Below the pieces are notes generated by a model. That model saw only the letters and a list, made by a program, of their open reading frames with translations, was not told where the DNA came from and searched no databases. Below, piece after piece: positions 7,048-14,471 of a DNA stretch of 22,839 bases. The stretch is from DASYQV01 sp036005125 (GTDB lineage: Bacteria; Acidobacteriota; Vicinamibacteria; Vicinamibacterales; UBA2999), in the NCBI GenBank assembly GCA_036005125.1, contig DASYQV010000348.1:1-22839 (forward strand), read 5' to 3'. Position 1 is the stretch's first letter. Every line of letters starts with the position of its first letter. The translations under genes and the position numbers were made by a program.

Positions 7048-8391
7048 ATGGTCACAGTACAGACTCGTGAGACCCGCCAGAAGCTGACGGGACTGCAGTG
7101 GCTGATCTGCGCCACAGGCGCGGTCGGGTTCGCGTTTGCCATTTACATGTACCTGATGCTGCCTCTCATCGTCGGACCCGCGACCGCGGAGCTCCTGGGC
7201 GCGGCACCCGGCAGCCCGCAGTCGAACCGGTGGGTCGGCCTGATGTTCTGGGTGCCGGCGCTCTGCGGCGGCGCGTTCGGCCTGCTCGGCGGCTACCTGA
7301 TCGACCGGCTGGGACGTCTCAAGGTGCTCGTCGGGAGCATCCTCCTCTACGGGCTGTCCGCCTTTCTCGGCGCATTTGCAACCTCGATGGGCTGGCTGCT
7401 CGTCGCGCGGTGCGGCGTCTTCGTCGGTGTGAGCGTCGAGTTCGTCGCCGCGGTCACCTGGCTCGCGGAGCTGTTTCCCGATCACAAGCAGCGCGAAGCG
7501 GTCATCGGCTACACACAGGTCGCGCAGTCGGGCGGAGGCATTCTGGTTGCGGCTGTCTACGGCGCCGCCGTCACGGCGGTGCCGTACCTGCCGGGCGCGC
7601 TCAGCGGCTACCAGCCATGGCGATACACGATGATGACAGGTCTCATCCCCGTGATCGTCGTGCTCGCGCTTCTTCCGTTCCTGCCCGAATCGCCTGTATG
7701 GCGGGAGAAGAAGCGGGCCGGCACGCTCAAGCGACCGAGCCTTGCAGAACTGTTCACACCGTCTTTCCGCCGGACCACGATCGTCACAACCATCATGATG
7801 GCCTGCGCCTTCGGCGCGGCGAGCGGGGCCATTCAGCAGATGCCTCGCATCGTGCCGGGATTGCCCGAGCTCGCGGGCGTGTCCCGTACGGTGCAGCAGC
7901 AGACGGTCAGCCTCGTGCAGATGTACCAGGAGATCGGCGGGATCGTCGGTCGCTTCTTCCTGGCGTTCCTCGCCATCCGGATCGTCAGCCGCCGGACGCT
8001 GATTCGCATATTCCAGGTTCCGGGGCTGATCCTGCTGCCGCTCGTCTTCATCTTCCCGGCGACTCAGAACCTGGCGCTCGTCAAGTGGGGCATCTTCCTG
8101 GTCGCGTTCACGACCATCTCCCAACTGAGCTTCTGGGGGAACTATCTGCCGCGCGTGTATCCGACGCACCTGCGGGGGACCGGCGAAGGCTTTGGCGCGA
8201 ACGTCGGCGGCCGGATGCTTGGCAACATGATGGTGGCGGTCACGACCGGCATCGTCGCGTCGATGCCCGGCGGCAGCCCCGCCACGCAACTGGCCTACGC
8301 GGCAGCGCTGGTCGGCGGATCCTTGTACATCATCAGCTTCATCACGAGCTTCTGGCTGCCTGAACCGAAGTCGGGCGCGCTCCTCGAGTAG
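7048..8391 (+). CDS. MFS transporter (sugar/organic-acid porter-like)
   Basis: The product has 447 aa in an inner-membrane transporter with about twelve hydrophobic segments. I start at the ATG preceded by AGAGG (5-base spacing) and not at the in-frame GTG at 7030, which lacks an RBS. The loop 2-3 motif GGYLIDRLGR (81-90) is the MFS motif A. PESPVW (213-218) before the central cytoplasmic loop and YPTHLRGTGEGFG (371-383) resemble the PESPR and RG(x)G signatures of the sugar-porter and aromatic-acid/H+ symporter families. The substrate is unknown. The neighbour across the divergent spacer is an acyl-CoA synthetase, so a carboxylate substrate is one guess. It ends ahead of a strong hairpin and faces the DoxX-like gene. 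Confidence 0.88.
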   Translation: MVTVQTRETRQKLTGLQWLICATGAVGFAFAIYMYLMLPLIVGPATAELLGAAPGSPQSNRWVGLMFWVPALCGGAFGLLGGYLIDRLGRLKVLVGSILLYGLSAFLGAFATSMGWLLVARCGVFVGVSVEFVAAVTWLAELFPDHKQREAVIGYTQVAQSGGGILVAAVYGAAVTAVPYLPGALSGYQPWRYTMMTGLIPVIVVLALLPFLPESPVWREKKRAGTLKRPSLAELFTPSFRRTTIVTTIMMACAFGAASGAIQQMPRIVPGLPELAGVSRTVQQQTVSLVQMYQEIGGIVGRFFLAFLAIRIVSRRTLIRIFQVPGLILLPLVFIFPATQNLALVKWGIFLVAFTTISQLSFWGNYLPRVYPTHLRGTGEGFGANVGGRMLGNMMVAVTTGIVASMPGGSPATQLAYAAALVGGSLYIISFITSFWLPEPKSGALLE

Positions 8392-8427
8392 CCAGTCAAG
8401 ACTGCGGAACCGCAGCGTGGAGATCGG

Positions 8428-8454
8428 CCCGGGTCATCTTCATGATGGCCCGGG
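8428..8454. terminator. Bidirectional hairpin between convergent MFS and DoxX-like genes
   Basis: CCCGGGTCATC (8428-8438) and GATGGCCCGGG (8444-8454) pair over 11 positions with one G-U wobble and a 5-base loop. A second small palindrome, CTGCGG-AA-CCGCAG, lies at 8402-8415. There is no U-tract. Confidence 0.55.
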
Positions 8455-8482
8455 TGTGCACGAATCGGCTCGGTCGAGGCGG

Positions 8483-8896
8483 TCAGGCTCGCGCGCGCGT
8501 GTCGAATTCCGACGCCAGCCTCGCGAGAGCGAACGCGCCCAGCGCCAGGCCGAAATCGCGGAGCGCGACGTCGAAATAGCCTGGAATCGACAACAGGTTG
8601 AGGATGATTCCGCACAACCATGCGCCGACGACCCACGCGCCTACCGCCGGCATGAACGCCACCAGCAGACCCGCCGCGATCTCGATGACACCGACACCGA
8701 GCATGAACGTCTGCGGGGCGATCGGAAGCGTCTGTGTCACCAGCGGTGACAAATACTGATTCCAGTTCACGAGGAAGTGGAAGAACTTGTCGAGGCCTGC
8801 GACGATGGGGGCGACGACGTACGCCAGGTGCAGTATCTGGTATGCCTGGTACGAGGGAGAGGCCGTCCGAACTGCCATTAACGGTTGAGTTGCCAT
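8483..8896 (-). CDS. DoxX-like integral membrane protein
   Basis: The product has 137 aa. The start follows a strong AGGAGA ribosome binding site at 6-base spacing. Four hydrophobic segments are visible (about 21-35, 62-80, 82-100 and 112-128). The segment LHLAYVVAPIVAGLDKFFHFLVNW and the later GVIEIAAGLLVAF pattern are typical of DoxX/DoxD-like small membrane proteins. Such proteins are linked to terminal oxidases or redox enzymes in some species, but most members have no proven role. The gene follows the debranching-enzyme gene on the same strand by 92 bases and is convergent with the MFS gene. No catalytic motif can be assigned. Confidence 0.8.
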   Translation of the reverse strand: MATQPLMAVRTASPSYQAYQILHLAYVVAPIVAGLDKFFHFLVNWNQYLSPLVTQTLPIAPQTFMLGVGVIEIAAGLLVAFMPAVGAWVVGAWLCGIILNLLSIPGYFDVALRDFGLALGAFALARLASEFDTRARA

Positions 8897-8988
8897 ATAA
8901 GTCTCCTACGGCACCTGGCGATGCAAGACACATCCCGACCGCAAGCAGATTATCGAGTCGGGGCAAACCGTCGAGCCCGGCAGTGAGC

Positions 8989-11208
8989 TCATCGCAACAT
9001 CGATTCGAGTATCGCGCTCGCCCGGTCCGTCCAGCTTGCCGACAGCGATTCGAGCGGTGGCTGGCGGACGATGTGTAATGTGCCTCGCTTGTGCAAGAGC
9101 TCCCATTTGGAGGCGCCGTTGTCGTCGCGCCAGAATCGCAGCGTCACCTTGGCACCGCCGACGCGGAGGTCGCGAAGAATCAGCTCAGGAATCCAGTGCG
9201 GCAGGGCAGGATCGAGAAGCAGCGTCTCGGCCGGGGCAAGCGGCAGGAGCCCGAGCAACGTCTGCACGACGAGCGGAAAGGCCGTCGCATTCCAGAGCTG
9301 TGGCGTGTTTGCGCGCGGATACGCACCGGGCACCGGGTGCTCGGCGCGCGCGTAGCCCCCCACGCACTCCGGGATCCGGTATTCGGGATAGAGTTGGGCC
9401 AGATCGAAGAGCGCCCGCGCCAGATCGAGTGCCCGGGCGTCGAAGCCGAAGCGCCGCAGCCCGAAGACAATCGTTGCCTGTTCGACTCCCCAGACCGTCC
9501 CGCGGTGGTAGCTCAACGGGTTGTAGAACCGGTGCGTCGTGGAAAGCGTTCGAATTCCCCATCCGCTGAAGAGATCCGGCGCGAACATCCGTCCGACCAC
9601 AGCCGAAAGCCGATCGCGATCGATGATCCCGCATGCCAGGCAGTGGCCCACGTTCGACGTGACCGCGCGCACCTGACGTTTCCCCGGATCGAGAGCCAGC
9701 GCGATGAAATGCTCGTCCTCGACCCACCAATCCCGGTTGAACCGCTCCTTCAGTGCAGATGCGCTCTGCCGGTACGCCGCTGCGTCGTGCCGCTCGCCCA
9801 TGATCCAGCACAGGACCGCCATCAGCACCTGCGCGATGTACCAGTAGCCCTGCAGCTCGCACGTGGCAATCGGCGCCGGCACGGGCGTGCCGTCGTCGTA
9901 CACGATAGCGTCGCCGCTGTCTTTCCAGCCCTGGTTCTTCGTACCCTTCGTCGAACGCGTCTGGTATTCGAGGTAGCCGTCGCGATCCATGTCCCCGTAG
10001 TCGCGCGCCCAATCGAGAATTCGTCGTGCCGTGTCCCAGTGACGCTGGAGGTGTCGCCGATCGCCGGTCCACGCCCAGAGGTTCGCGAGCGAGATGACGA
10101 ACATCAGCGGGCTCGCATAGTCGGCGTAGTACGCCGAATACGGGTTCAGGTTGAGGATGGCCAACGGGCCGGTTCGCACCTGATAGGGAATGCGTCCTGG
10201 CTGTTCGTCCCGCCAATCGTCGAAGCGGCTGCTCTGCAGCCGCGTGAGCCTGGTCAGCGCCGCGGCGAGCGCCTCGCCTCCATCGACCAGGGCCGACTGC
10301 CACCCGGCGGTAACGGCGTCGCGACCGAAGAAGGCCGGGTACAGCGGCATCCCCGCCTGCATGGTCAGCCACTCGTCCGGTTCTCCCTGCAGCAGGGGAA
10401 AAGATGCGAGGTCCCGGATGTTCCCGCTCAACACCTGCTCGAAAAGACGATTGCCAGGTACCTCGACGCTGGCGAACCGGTCACGCCACCCTTGAAGCGC
10501 GGCTTGACGCTGCTCGACGACTTCTCGAGAGGTCTCGTCGCGGTCCGTGAACGGAACGATTCGAAGAAACAGTTCCCCGGCCTGTTGCGGCGTAAGGGTC
10601 ACATCGGCTACCGCGCGTGTTCCACGGAAGCTCCACTGTCCTTCGTGACGAACCTCCGTGTGAAACGGTAGTTGCGGATGCCGATAGATCAACGCGACAT
10701 GATCGTCGTGGACGCTGATCTCAACGGGCCCGTCCTGCTCGCGGCGGCCGGATTGTGCTTCCTGGATATCAGCGAAGTCCGCCCCGAGATTCAGCGCGAG
10801 CTCGAAGCTCAGTGGGCGCCGCGCTCGATTGACGATCACGAGCGTGATGCCGAGCTCTGTGATGCCAACCCGATACGAGAGGCGAACGTCCAGCGACCGC
10901 TCCGGAATTCCGTGCGCGTCCGTACCCTCCTCGTCGCCGGCCTGCCCGGTACCGCCTCCGCCCGGCTCGGTGATCTCAGGATGGACAAACGTCAGCGCCA
11001 GCGAGGTCGGATCAACAGACGCCGCGTCACAGAGCCAGGGCCGCTTGCCATCGATCTCGAGGGAGAGCCTCCGGAGGAACCGCGTCTCGCGGAAATAGAA
11101 GCCCGACAGCGGCTGGTCGTCTCCGCACTCGCCTCGCGTGTTGACGATCAGGAGTGACGGACCCTTCCACGCGTACAGGATCTCCGGCCGGACGAACGCG
11201 ATCGCCAT
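8989..11208 (-). CDS. Amylo-alpha-1,6-glucosidase / glycogen debranching-type glycoside hydrolase
   Basis: The product has about 739 aa. An N-terminal beta-rich domain (about 10-225, with SGFYFRETRFLRRL and VNTRG) matches the GDE N-terminal type. An (alpha/alpha)6-barrel follows (about 255-665) with FGRDAV near 294, GYLEYQ near 411, NQGWKDSGDAI near 425, NPLSYHRGTVWG near 563 and TPQLWNATAFP near 635. The FGRD, QGWKDS and S-Y-H-x-G-x-V-W motifs are family hallmarks. The expected role is hydrolysis of alpha-1,6 branches or related alpha-glucosides/oligosaccharides in the cytoplasm; no signal peptide is seen. ATG 11208 and the adjacent GTG 11211 are both possible starts and neither has a clear RBS. 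A Gly/Glu-rich insert (about 83-103) is probably a loop. No glycogen genes are nearby. Confidence 0.88.
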   Translation of the reverse strand: MAIAFVRPEILYAWKGPSLLIVNTRGECGDDQPLSGFYFRETRFLRRLSLEIDGKRPWLCDAASVDPTSLALTFVHPEITEPGGGGTGQAGDEEGTDAHGIPERSLDVRLSYRVGITELGITLVIVNRARRPLSFELALNLGADFADIQEAQSGRREQDGPVEISVHDDHVALIYRHPQLPFHTEVRHEGQWSFRGTRAVADVTLTPQQAGELFLRIVPFTDRDETSREVVEQRQAALQGWRDRFASVEVPGNRLFEQVLSGNIRDLASFPLLQGEPDEWLTMQAGMPLYPAFFGRDAVTAGWQSALVDGGEALAAALTRLTRLQSSRFDDWRDEQPGRIPYQVRTGPLAILNLNPYSAYYADYASPLMFVISLANLWAWTGDRRHLQRHWDTARRILDWARDYGDMDRDGYLEYQTRSTKGTKNQGWKDSGDAIVYDDGTPVPAPIATCELQGYWYIAQVLMAVLCWIMGERHDAAAYRQSASALKERFNRDWWVEDEHFIALALDPGKRQVRAVTSNVGHCLACGIIDRDRLSAVVGRMFAPDLFSGWGIRTLSTTHRFYNPLSYHRGTVWGVEQATIVFGLRRFGFDARALDLARALFDLAQLYPEYRIPECVGGYARAEHPVPGAYPRANTPQLWNATAFPLVVQTLLGLLPLAPAETLLLDPALPHWIPELILRDLRVGGAKVTLRFWRDDNGASKWELLHKRGTLHIVRQPPLESLSASWTDRASAILESMLR

Positions 11209-11471
11209 CACGACATTGGATGTGCAAAATTTGTGCGGGACTGTTTGTGACGCGCGACGGGATCGACCGACTCGTCCGTAACCGGCGGCGTCAGCTCATG
11301 GACGAGTCCACTCAGCGCATAGGCCGCGAGCAGTGATGCACGCGGGGTCTGCGCCTGACCGCAAACCCGCAGCGTGCGCGGGTCGGTACATCTTGTTCTT
11401 GGATGGACAGGCGGTTAAGCACTGGACGGAGCGGACGTAGGCCGGGTACGTAGGTAGGCCGGGTCTTTAGG

Positions 11472-11524
11472 CCGTTATGCGGCTGCCAACGAGAATTTTG
11501 TAGCCGTTATGGACCGCATAACGG
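11472..11524. repeat. CCGTTATG inverted/direct repeat cluster
   Basis: CCGTTATGCGG (11472-11482) and CCGCATAACGG (11514-11524) are perfect 11-base complements. An internal CCGTTATG at 11504-11511 can pair instead with CATAACGG (11517-11524), so two mutually exclusive hairpins are possible. Confidence 0.75.
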
Positions 11525-11555
11525 ACTAGGCGCGCGAAGCGCGCCAAAAGATACT

Positions 11556-11616
11556 GGTCTAATTAGTCAAGGGCTCTGCCGGGATGTCGAGGGCAGAGCC
11601 CTTCACTAGTTAGACC
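11556..11616. repeat. 61-bp near-perfect hairpin element
   Basis: The arms at 11556-11580 and 11592-11616 are complementary over 25 bases with two mismatches, around an 11-base centre. The inner part (AGGGCTCTGCC / GGCAGAGCCCT) is perfect. It could be a strong terminator for a transcript entering from either side, or the remnant of a small palindromic mobile element. Confidence 0.75.
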
Positions 11617-11624
11617 CGGCTCGG

Positions 11625-11660
11625 TGCGCTGGGCCGCATCTAAAGATGCGGCCCAGCGCA
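11625..11660. terminator. Perfect 17-bp hairpin, GGCCGCATCT family
   Basis: TGCGCTGGGCCGCATCT (11625-11641) and AGATGCGGCCCAGCGCA (11644-11660) are perfect complements around two bases. The core is shared with 5102-5123. It lies 23 bases after the TAG of the minus-strand gene ending at 11684, so it is a likely 3' end or terminator structure for that gene. It has no T-tract. Confidence 0.65.
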
Positions 11661-11683
11661 GGAGAGAGAAAACGCGTCCATGA

Positions 11684-12226
11684 CTACTTCTTGCGCGCCT
11701 GAATCTGGGCGAGCACGAACTGCTTGACCGGCCCGCTCGACAATCCCAACGCCGTCGCTTCCTCCGTTGCACGATCGACGTCCCACCCGTCCACGAGCAC
11801 CCGCTTTATGAGCCACATCCCGGCGGCTCTGCTTCCGCCCGCTCAATGTATGAACGCCGGCTCCACACCCGGCGTCGTGATGGCCTTCAGGAAGGCATCC
11901 ACCACGGCCGGATCAGGGCTTGCCGCGCTGAACGGGATATGGACGAACGTGATGCCCCCGCTCTTGGCCGCCGCGGCTTCGCCTTCGATGTTGGCCCCCG
12001 GCTCGCTGGCCAGCCGCAGGTTGATGATCGACTTGTAACCCATCTTCTTGATTTCAGGCACCACCTGCGTCGTGATCGCGCCCGCACAGCCCACCGTGGA
12101 TTCCACGCGTGCGTAATTGGTGATGCCAGGTACGTTTTCCTTGATCACCTGGGCACCCACTGGCGTCGCAAGGAGAGGCCCGATCGCGACGAGAACGACT
12201 ACTGACATGCCAACGACATGTTGCAT
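11684..12226 (-). CDS. Secreted phosphatase/rhodanese-like protein with in-frame TGA at the catalytic Cys (candidate selenoprotein)
   Basis: Reading through one TGA (11843-11845, codon 128) gives 180 aa ending at TAG. The start ATG follows GGAGG, and residues 1-25 are a signal peptide (cleavage near VGA-Q). The body (NYARVESTVGCAGAITTQVVPEIKKMGYKSIINLRL, then HIPFSAASPDPAVVDAFL) resembles the DUF442/dual-specificity-phosphatase-like fold, whose active loop is H-C-x-x-G-x-R. Here the loop reads F-I-H-[TGA]-A-G-G-S-R-A-A-G-M-W, so TGA replaces the nucleophilic Cys. The 52 codons after it are protein-like (LIKRVLVDGWDVDRATEEATALGL), which argues for read-through, a very recent nonsense change or a base-call error. 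A hairpin lies 13 nt after the TGA. TGA is an ordinary stop for at least six other genes here, so general recoding is excluded. If translation stops, a 127-aa inactive fragment results. Confidence 0.65.
11810..11829 (-). promoter_or_regulatory. bSECIS-like hairpin after the in-frame TGA
   Basis: On the minus strand GAGCCGC and GTGGCTC form a 7-bp stem (one G-U) closing the six-base loop CGGGAT. The stem starts 13 bases and the loop 20 bases after the TGA. A stem directly 3' of UGA with a G early in a small apical loop is the known form of bacterial SECIS elements. In GC-rich DNA such a stem can also occur by chance, so this is suggestive only. Confidence 0.4.
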
Positions 12227-12276
12227 GGCAGAACCTCCGGTCAGATGCGCGCCAGTGTAGCACGCGCTGGCATCTC

Positions 12277-12350
12277 TATTCATGATTCATGATTCTTGAT
12301 TCTCGATTCGAATCGGAAATTATGTATCACGAATCAAGAATCAAGAATCA
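12277..12350. repeat. GATTC heptamer inverted array, copy B
   Basis: Left-half units are GATTCAT, GATTCTT and GATTCTC; right-half units are GAATCAA and its variants, in opposite orientation. The array lies between the methyltransferase stop (12437) and the start of the TGA-containing gene (12226). Its 12277 end is about 50 bases from that start codon, so promoter elements of that gene may overlap it. Confidence 0.85.
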
Positions 12351-12360
12351 TCTGCACGCC

Positions 12361-12385
12361 CATCTGAAGATGCGGCCTACGTCAA
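12361..12385. repeat. Half copy of the GGCCGCATCT palindrome family
   Basis: These 25 bases are identical to 5108-5132, including the right arm AGATGCGGCC and the following TACGTC. The left arm is decayed (GCCCATCT). It is a dispersed intergenic repeat fragment. Confidence 0.75.
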
Positions 12386-12436
12386 CTCACGCGAGCTCGC
12401 GCCAGTTGCTTCGGTGCATCTTCATCTGGATTGGAT

Positions 12437-13102
12437 TCATGCGGCCTTCGCGTCCGGCACCGCCGCCTGGTAGTAATTGAGGCGCATGTGTCCAAAGAAC
12501 ATCGTCCCCTCCCCGACCTTCCTGACGTCGGCAAACCCGGCGCGACCGATGAGAGCCAGAACGCGATCTTCGTCGTTGTCGGCCAGCCGATGATCCGCGT
12601 GGAACATGCGGACGAGGAAGCCACGGGATTTCGCGTCGCGACCCGCGAAATCGACCATGTGGAACAGACCGCCTGGCTTCAGCACCCGGCGAACCTCGTG
12701 CAGCGCCTTTTCCTTCTCGACCGTGTCGAGGTGATGGAACATGAGCGATGACAGCACCCGATCGAAGGAGCCGTCGGCATAGGGCATGTCGCCGGCGAAT
12801 CCCCGGTCGAGACCCACGGAAACGGATGCCCGCTCCGCTTTTCGCTTCGCGCGGATGAGGGCCTTCGGATCGGGATCGAGGCCCACGACTTCGGCCTCGG
12901 GATGTTCGCGCTTGATGAGCACCAGGACGCTGCCCGTTCCGCAGCCGATTTCGAGAACGCGATCACGCGGCCGTATCGCCGCCTGTTCTATCAATGCCAG
13001 CCGCGTCGCCTCGCCACCGAGCAGCTTGACCAAGGGGTCGTACAGCGGGAGAGCCCAGTCGTGCCCAGCCGCGGGAAGATACGCTTTTCCAGCATCAGCC
13101 AT
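12437..13102 (-). CDS. Class I SAM-dependent methyltransferase
   Basis: The product has 221 aa. I start at MADAGK, preceded by GGGGAG at good spacing; in-frame starts further upstream lack this. The SAM-binding motif I is LEIGCGTG (50-57), the acidic residue after strand 2 is D76 (VVGLDPDP), and GDMPYADGSFDRV (104-116) and LHEVRRVLKPGGLF (134-147) are motifs of UbiE/Methyltransf_11-type enzymes. The N-terminus (HDWALPLYDPLVKLLGGE) is common in small-molecule methyltransferases of this group. No signal or membrane segment is seen, so it is cytoplasmic. The substrate is unknown. It is divergent from the PQQ sugar dehydrogenase gene with an 83-base spacer. Confidence 0.88.
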   Translation of the reverse strand: MADAGKAYLPAAGHDWALPLYDPLVKLLGGEATRLALIEQAAIRPRDRVLEIGCGTGSVLVLIKREHPEAEVVGLDPDPKALIRAKRKAERASVSVGLDRGFAGDMPYADGSFDRVLSSLMFHHLDTVEKEKALHEVRRVLKPGGLFHMVDFAGRDAKSRGFLVRMFHADHRLADNDEDRVLALIGRAGFADVRKVGEGTMFFGHMRLNYYQAAVPDAKAA

Positions 13103-13156
13103 GATTTCTCCCCTTTTCATACCAGCAATCGCGACCTCATGACGGGGGCGCCGCAC

Positions 13157-13162
13157 TATAAT
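13157..13162 (+). promoter_or_regulatory. Consensus -10 box (TATAAT) for the sugar dehydrogenase gene
   Basis: A perfect TATAAT lies 23 bases before the ATG at 13186. Initiation near 13169 would leave a 17-base leader that still contains the AGGAG ribosome binding site. No convincing -35 hexamer is seen. Confidence 0.5.
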
Positions 13163-13185
13163 GCCGCACCGCAGGAGATCGCGTC

Positions 13186-14451
13186 ATGCTCGCATTCCTT
13201 CCGAAACGTCACCGAGCGGCCTTTCTCGTCCTCACGTGCGTGGTGCTGGTCGCCGCGACGAGCGCCCAGCAGCAGCCCACGCCGAACAGCCCTGATACGT
13301 TGCCCGACGGGCCTCAGGTTTTCACCAGCGGCGGGCAGAGATTCCGTGTCGTGCCGCTCAAGGGGTTCGAACGCCCGTTTGCGCTGGCGTTCCTGCCCGA
13401 CGGCAACATGCTCGTCACCGAACGGGCAGGCCGTCTTCGAATCGTGCGCAACGGTGTGCTCGACCCCAAGCCGATTGCCGGCGTCCCCGAGGTGCTCGAT
13501 CTCCGGCTGAAGGGTCTCAACGATCTCGCGCTGCATCCGCGGTTTGCCGAGAACCGCCTGATCTACTTCACGTACTACAAACCGAAGCCTGGTGAGAAAG
13601 ACGTCGCCACCGCGGTGCTCGCCCGCGCCCGCTGGGACGGGGGCGCCACGCTCACCGACGTACGCGACCTCTTCGTGGCCGACGCGTGGTGCGCCACGCC
13701 CTCTGCGTCGCGCATCGTGTTCGACCGCGACGGAAAGATCTTCATGACCGTCGGTGTGCCGATCCGCGGACGACCCGGTACCGCGCAGCCGGACGATTCG
13801 CAGGTGGGCAGCAATCATGCGGGCAAGGTCATGCGCCTCAACGACGACGGGAGCGTCCCGCCCGACAACCCGTTCGTCAACACGCCCGGCTACCGGCCGG
13901 AGATCTACGCGCTTGGCATTCGAAACATCCTCGGCCTCGCGATCCATCCGCAGACGGGCGAGCTCTGGGAAAACGAGAACGGTCCCATGGGCGGCGACGA
14001 AATCAACATCATCAAAGCCGGCAGGAACTACGGCTGGCCGATCGTGTCCTACGGGCGCGCCTACAACGGTGATGCGACCGGCGACGCGTCGGGTCCAACA
14101 ACGCCCGAGCACTCCGCGCCCGGCATGGAACCGCCATTCGTCTTCTGGGTCCCGTCGATTGCTCCGTCGGGTCTGGCGTTCTATACGGGCGACCGCTTCC
14201 CCGCGTGGAAAGGGAATATCCTCGTGGGCGGGATGCGCGGCACCATGCTTCAGCGGATCGTGTTGAACCCGAAGGGACTGCCTGTCGCTCGCGAATCGAT
14301 GCTGACCGATCTGAAGCAGCGGATTCGCGACGTGAAGCAGGGACCCGACGGGCTCTTGTACCTGCTGACCGACGAAACCCACGGCGCCCTCTTGAGGCTC
14401 GAGCCGCTCCCTACCGAACAGAAAACGTCGGCGGCGCTCGAAGTCCGGTGA
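13186..14451 (+). CDS. PQQ-dependent sugar (soluble aldose) dehydrogenase-like protein
   Basis: The product has 421 aa. The start is supported by AGGAG eight bases upstream, followed by a signal peptide (about 10-28, ending SAQQQ), so it is periplasmic. It has the six-bladed propeller pattern of the GSDH family. LAFLPDGNMLVTERAGRL (68-84) opens blade 1, GLNDLALHPRF (110-120) carries the His117 equivalent to the catalytic base, YALGIRNILGLAIHP is at 241-255, ENENGPMGGDEINII at 262-276, PSIAPSGLAFYTG at 323-335 and GPDGLLYLLTD at 386-396. It would oxidise an aldose to a lactone using PQQ. I see no fused cytochrome domain and no PQQ biosynthesis gene nearby. Some homologues of this fold have other substrates or lack PQQ, so the sugar is unspecified. 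Confidence 0.88.
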   Translation: MLAFLPKRHRAAFLVLTCVVLVAATSAQQQPTPNSPDTLPDGPQVFTSGGQRFRVVPLKGFERPFALAFLPDGNMLVTERAGRLRIVRNGVLDPKPIAGVPEVLDLRLKGLNDLALHPRFAENRLIYFTYYKPKPGEKDVATAVLARARWDGGATLTDVRDLFVADAWCATPSASRIVFDRDGKIFMTVGVPIRGRPGTAQPDDSQVGSNHAGKVMRLNDDGSVPPDNPFVNTPGYRPEIYALGIRNILGLAIHPQTGELWENENGPMGGDEINIIKAGRNYGWPIVSYGRAYNGDATGDASGPTTPEHSAPGMEPPFVFWVPSIAPSGLAFYTGDRFPAWKGNILVGGMRGTMLQRIVLNPKGLPVARESMLTDLKQRIRDVKQGPDGLLYLLTDETHGALLRLEPLPTEQKTSAALEVR

Positions 14452-14471
14452 CGATCGCGGCACGCTCTCTC

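Larger units (their letters stand above)
11212..11683. other. Palindrome-rich spacer without a supported gene
   Basis: These 470 bases separate two minus-strand genes. Short open frames exist (for example 11154-11336 plus), but none has an RBS with protein-like sequence. The second half is packed with inverted repeats: 11472-11524, GGCGCGC-GAA-GCGCGCC at 11529-11545, 11556-11616 and 11625-11660. There are also direct copies of TAGGCCGGGT near 11441 and 11456. I see no tRNA or transposase. Confidence 0.7.

Noticed and set aside
6925..8289. Minus-strand open frame of 454 codons opposite the MFS gene
   Set aside because: It is highly charged without hydrophobic segments or motifs, while the plus-strand frame has twelve membrane segments and MFS motif A.
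9091..10671. Plus-strand open frame of 526 codons opposite the debranching enzyme
   Set aside because: The composition is that of a shadow frame, and the minus-strand frame carries clear glycosidase motifs.
11154..11336. Small plus-strand gene of 60 codons with an MCKIC motif
   Set aside because: Its first third lies antisense to the debranching enzyme, there is no RBS, and only one C-x-x-C-like pair is present.
11337..11420. tRNA or other small RNA
   Set aside because: No T-loop, anticodon arm or acceptor pairing is seen; the region is simply GC-rich.
11843..11845. General reassignment of TGA to an amino acid in this organism
   Set aside because: TGA ends the RND, outer-membrane, STAS, DoxX-like, methyltransferase, debranching and sugar dehydrogenase genes at their expected lengths.
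11843..12283. A complete 146-codon gene ending at the TGA
   Set aside because: It would end immediately before the active-site loop, and the conserved-looking remainder continues in the same frame. The start at 12283 lacks the GGAGG present before 12226.
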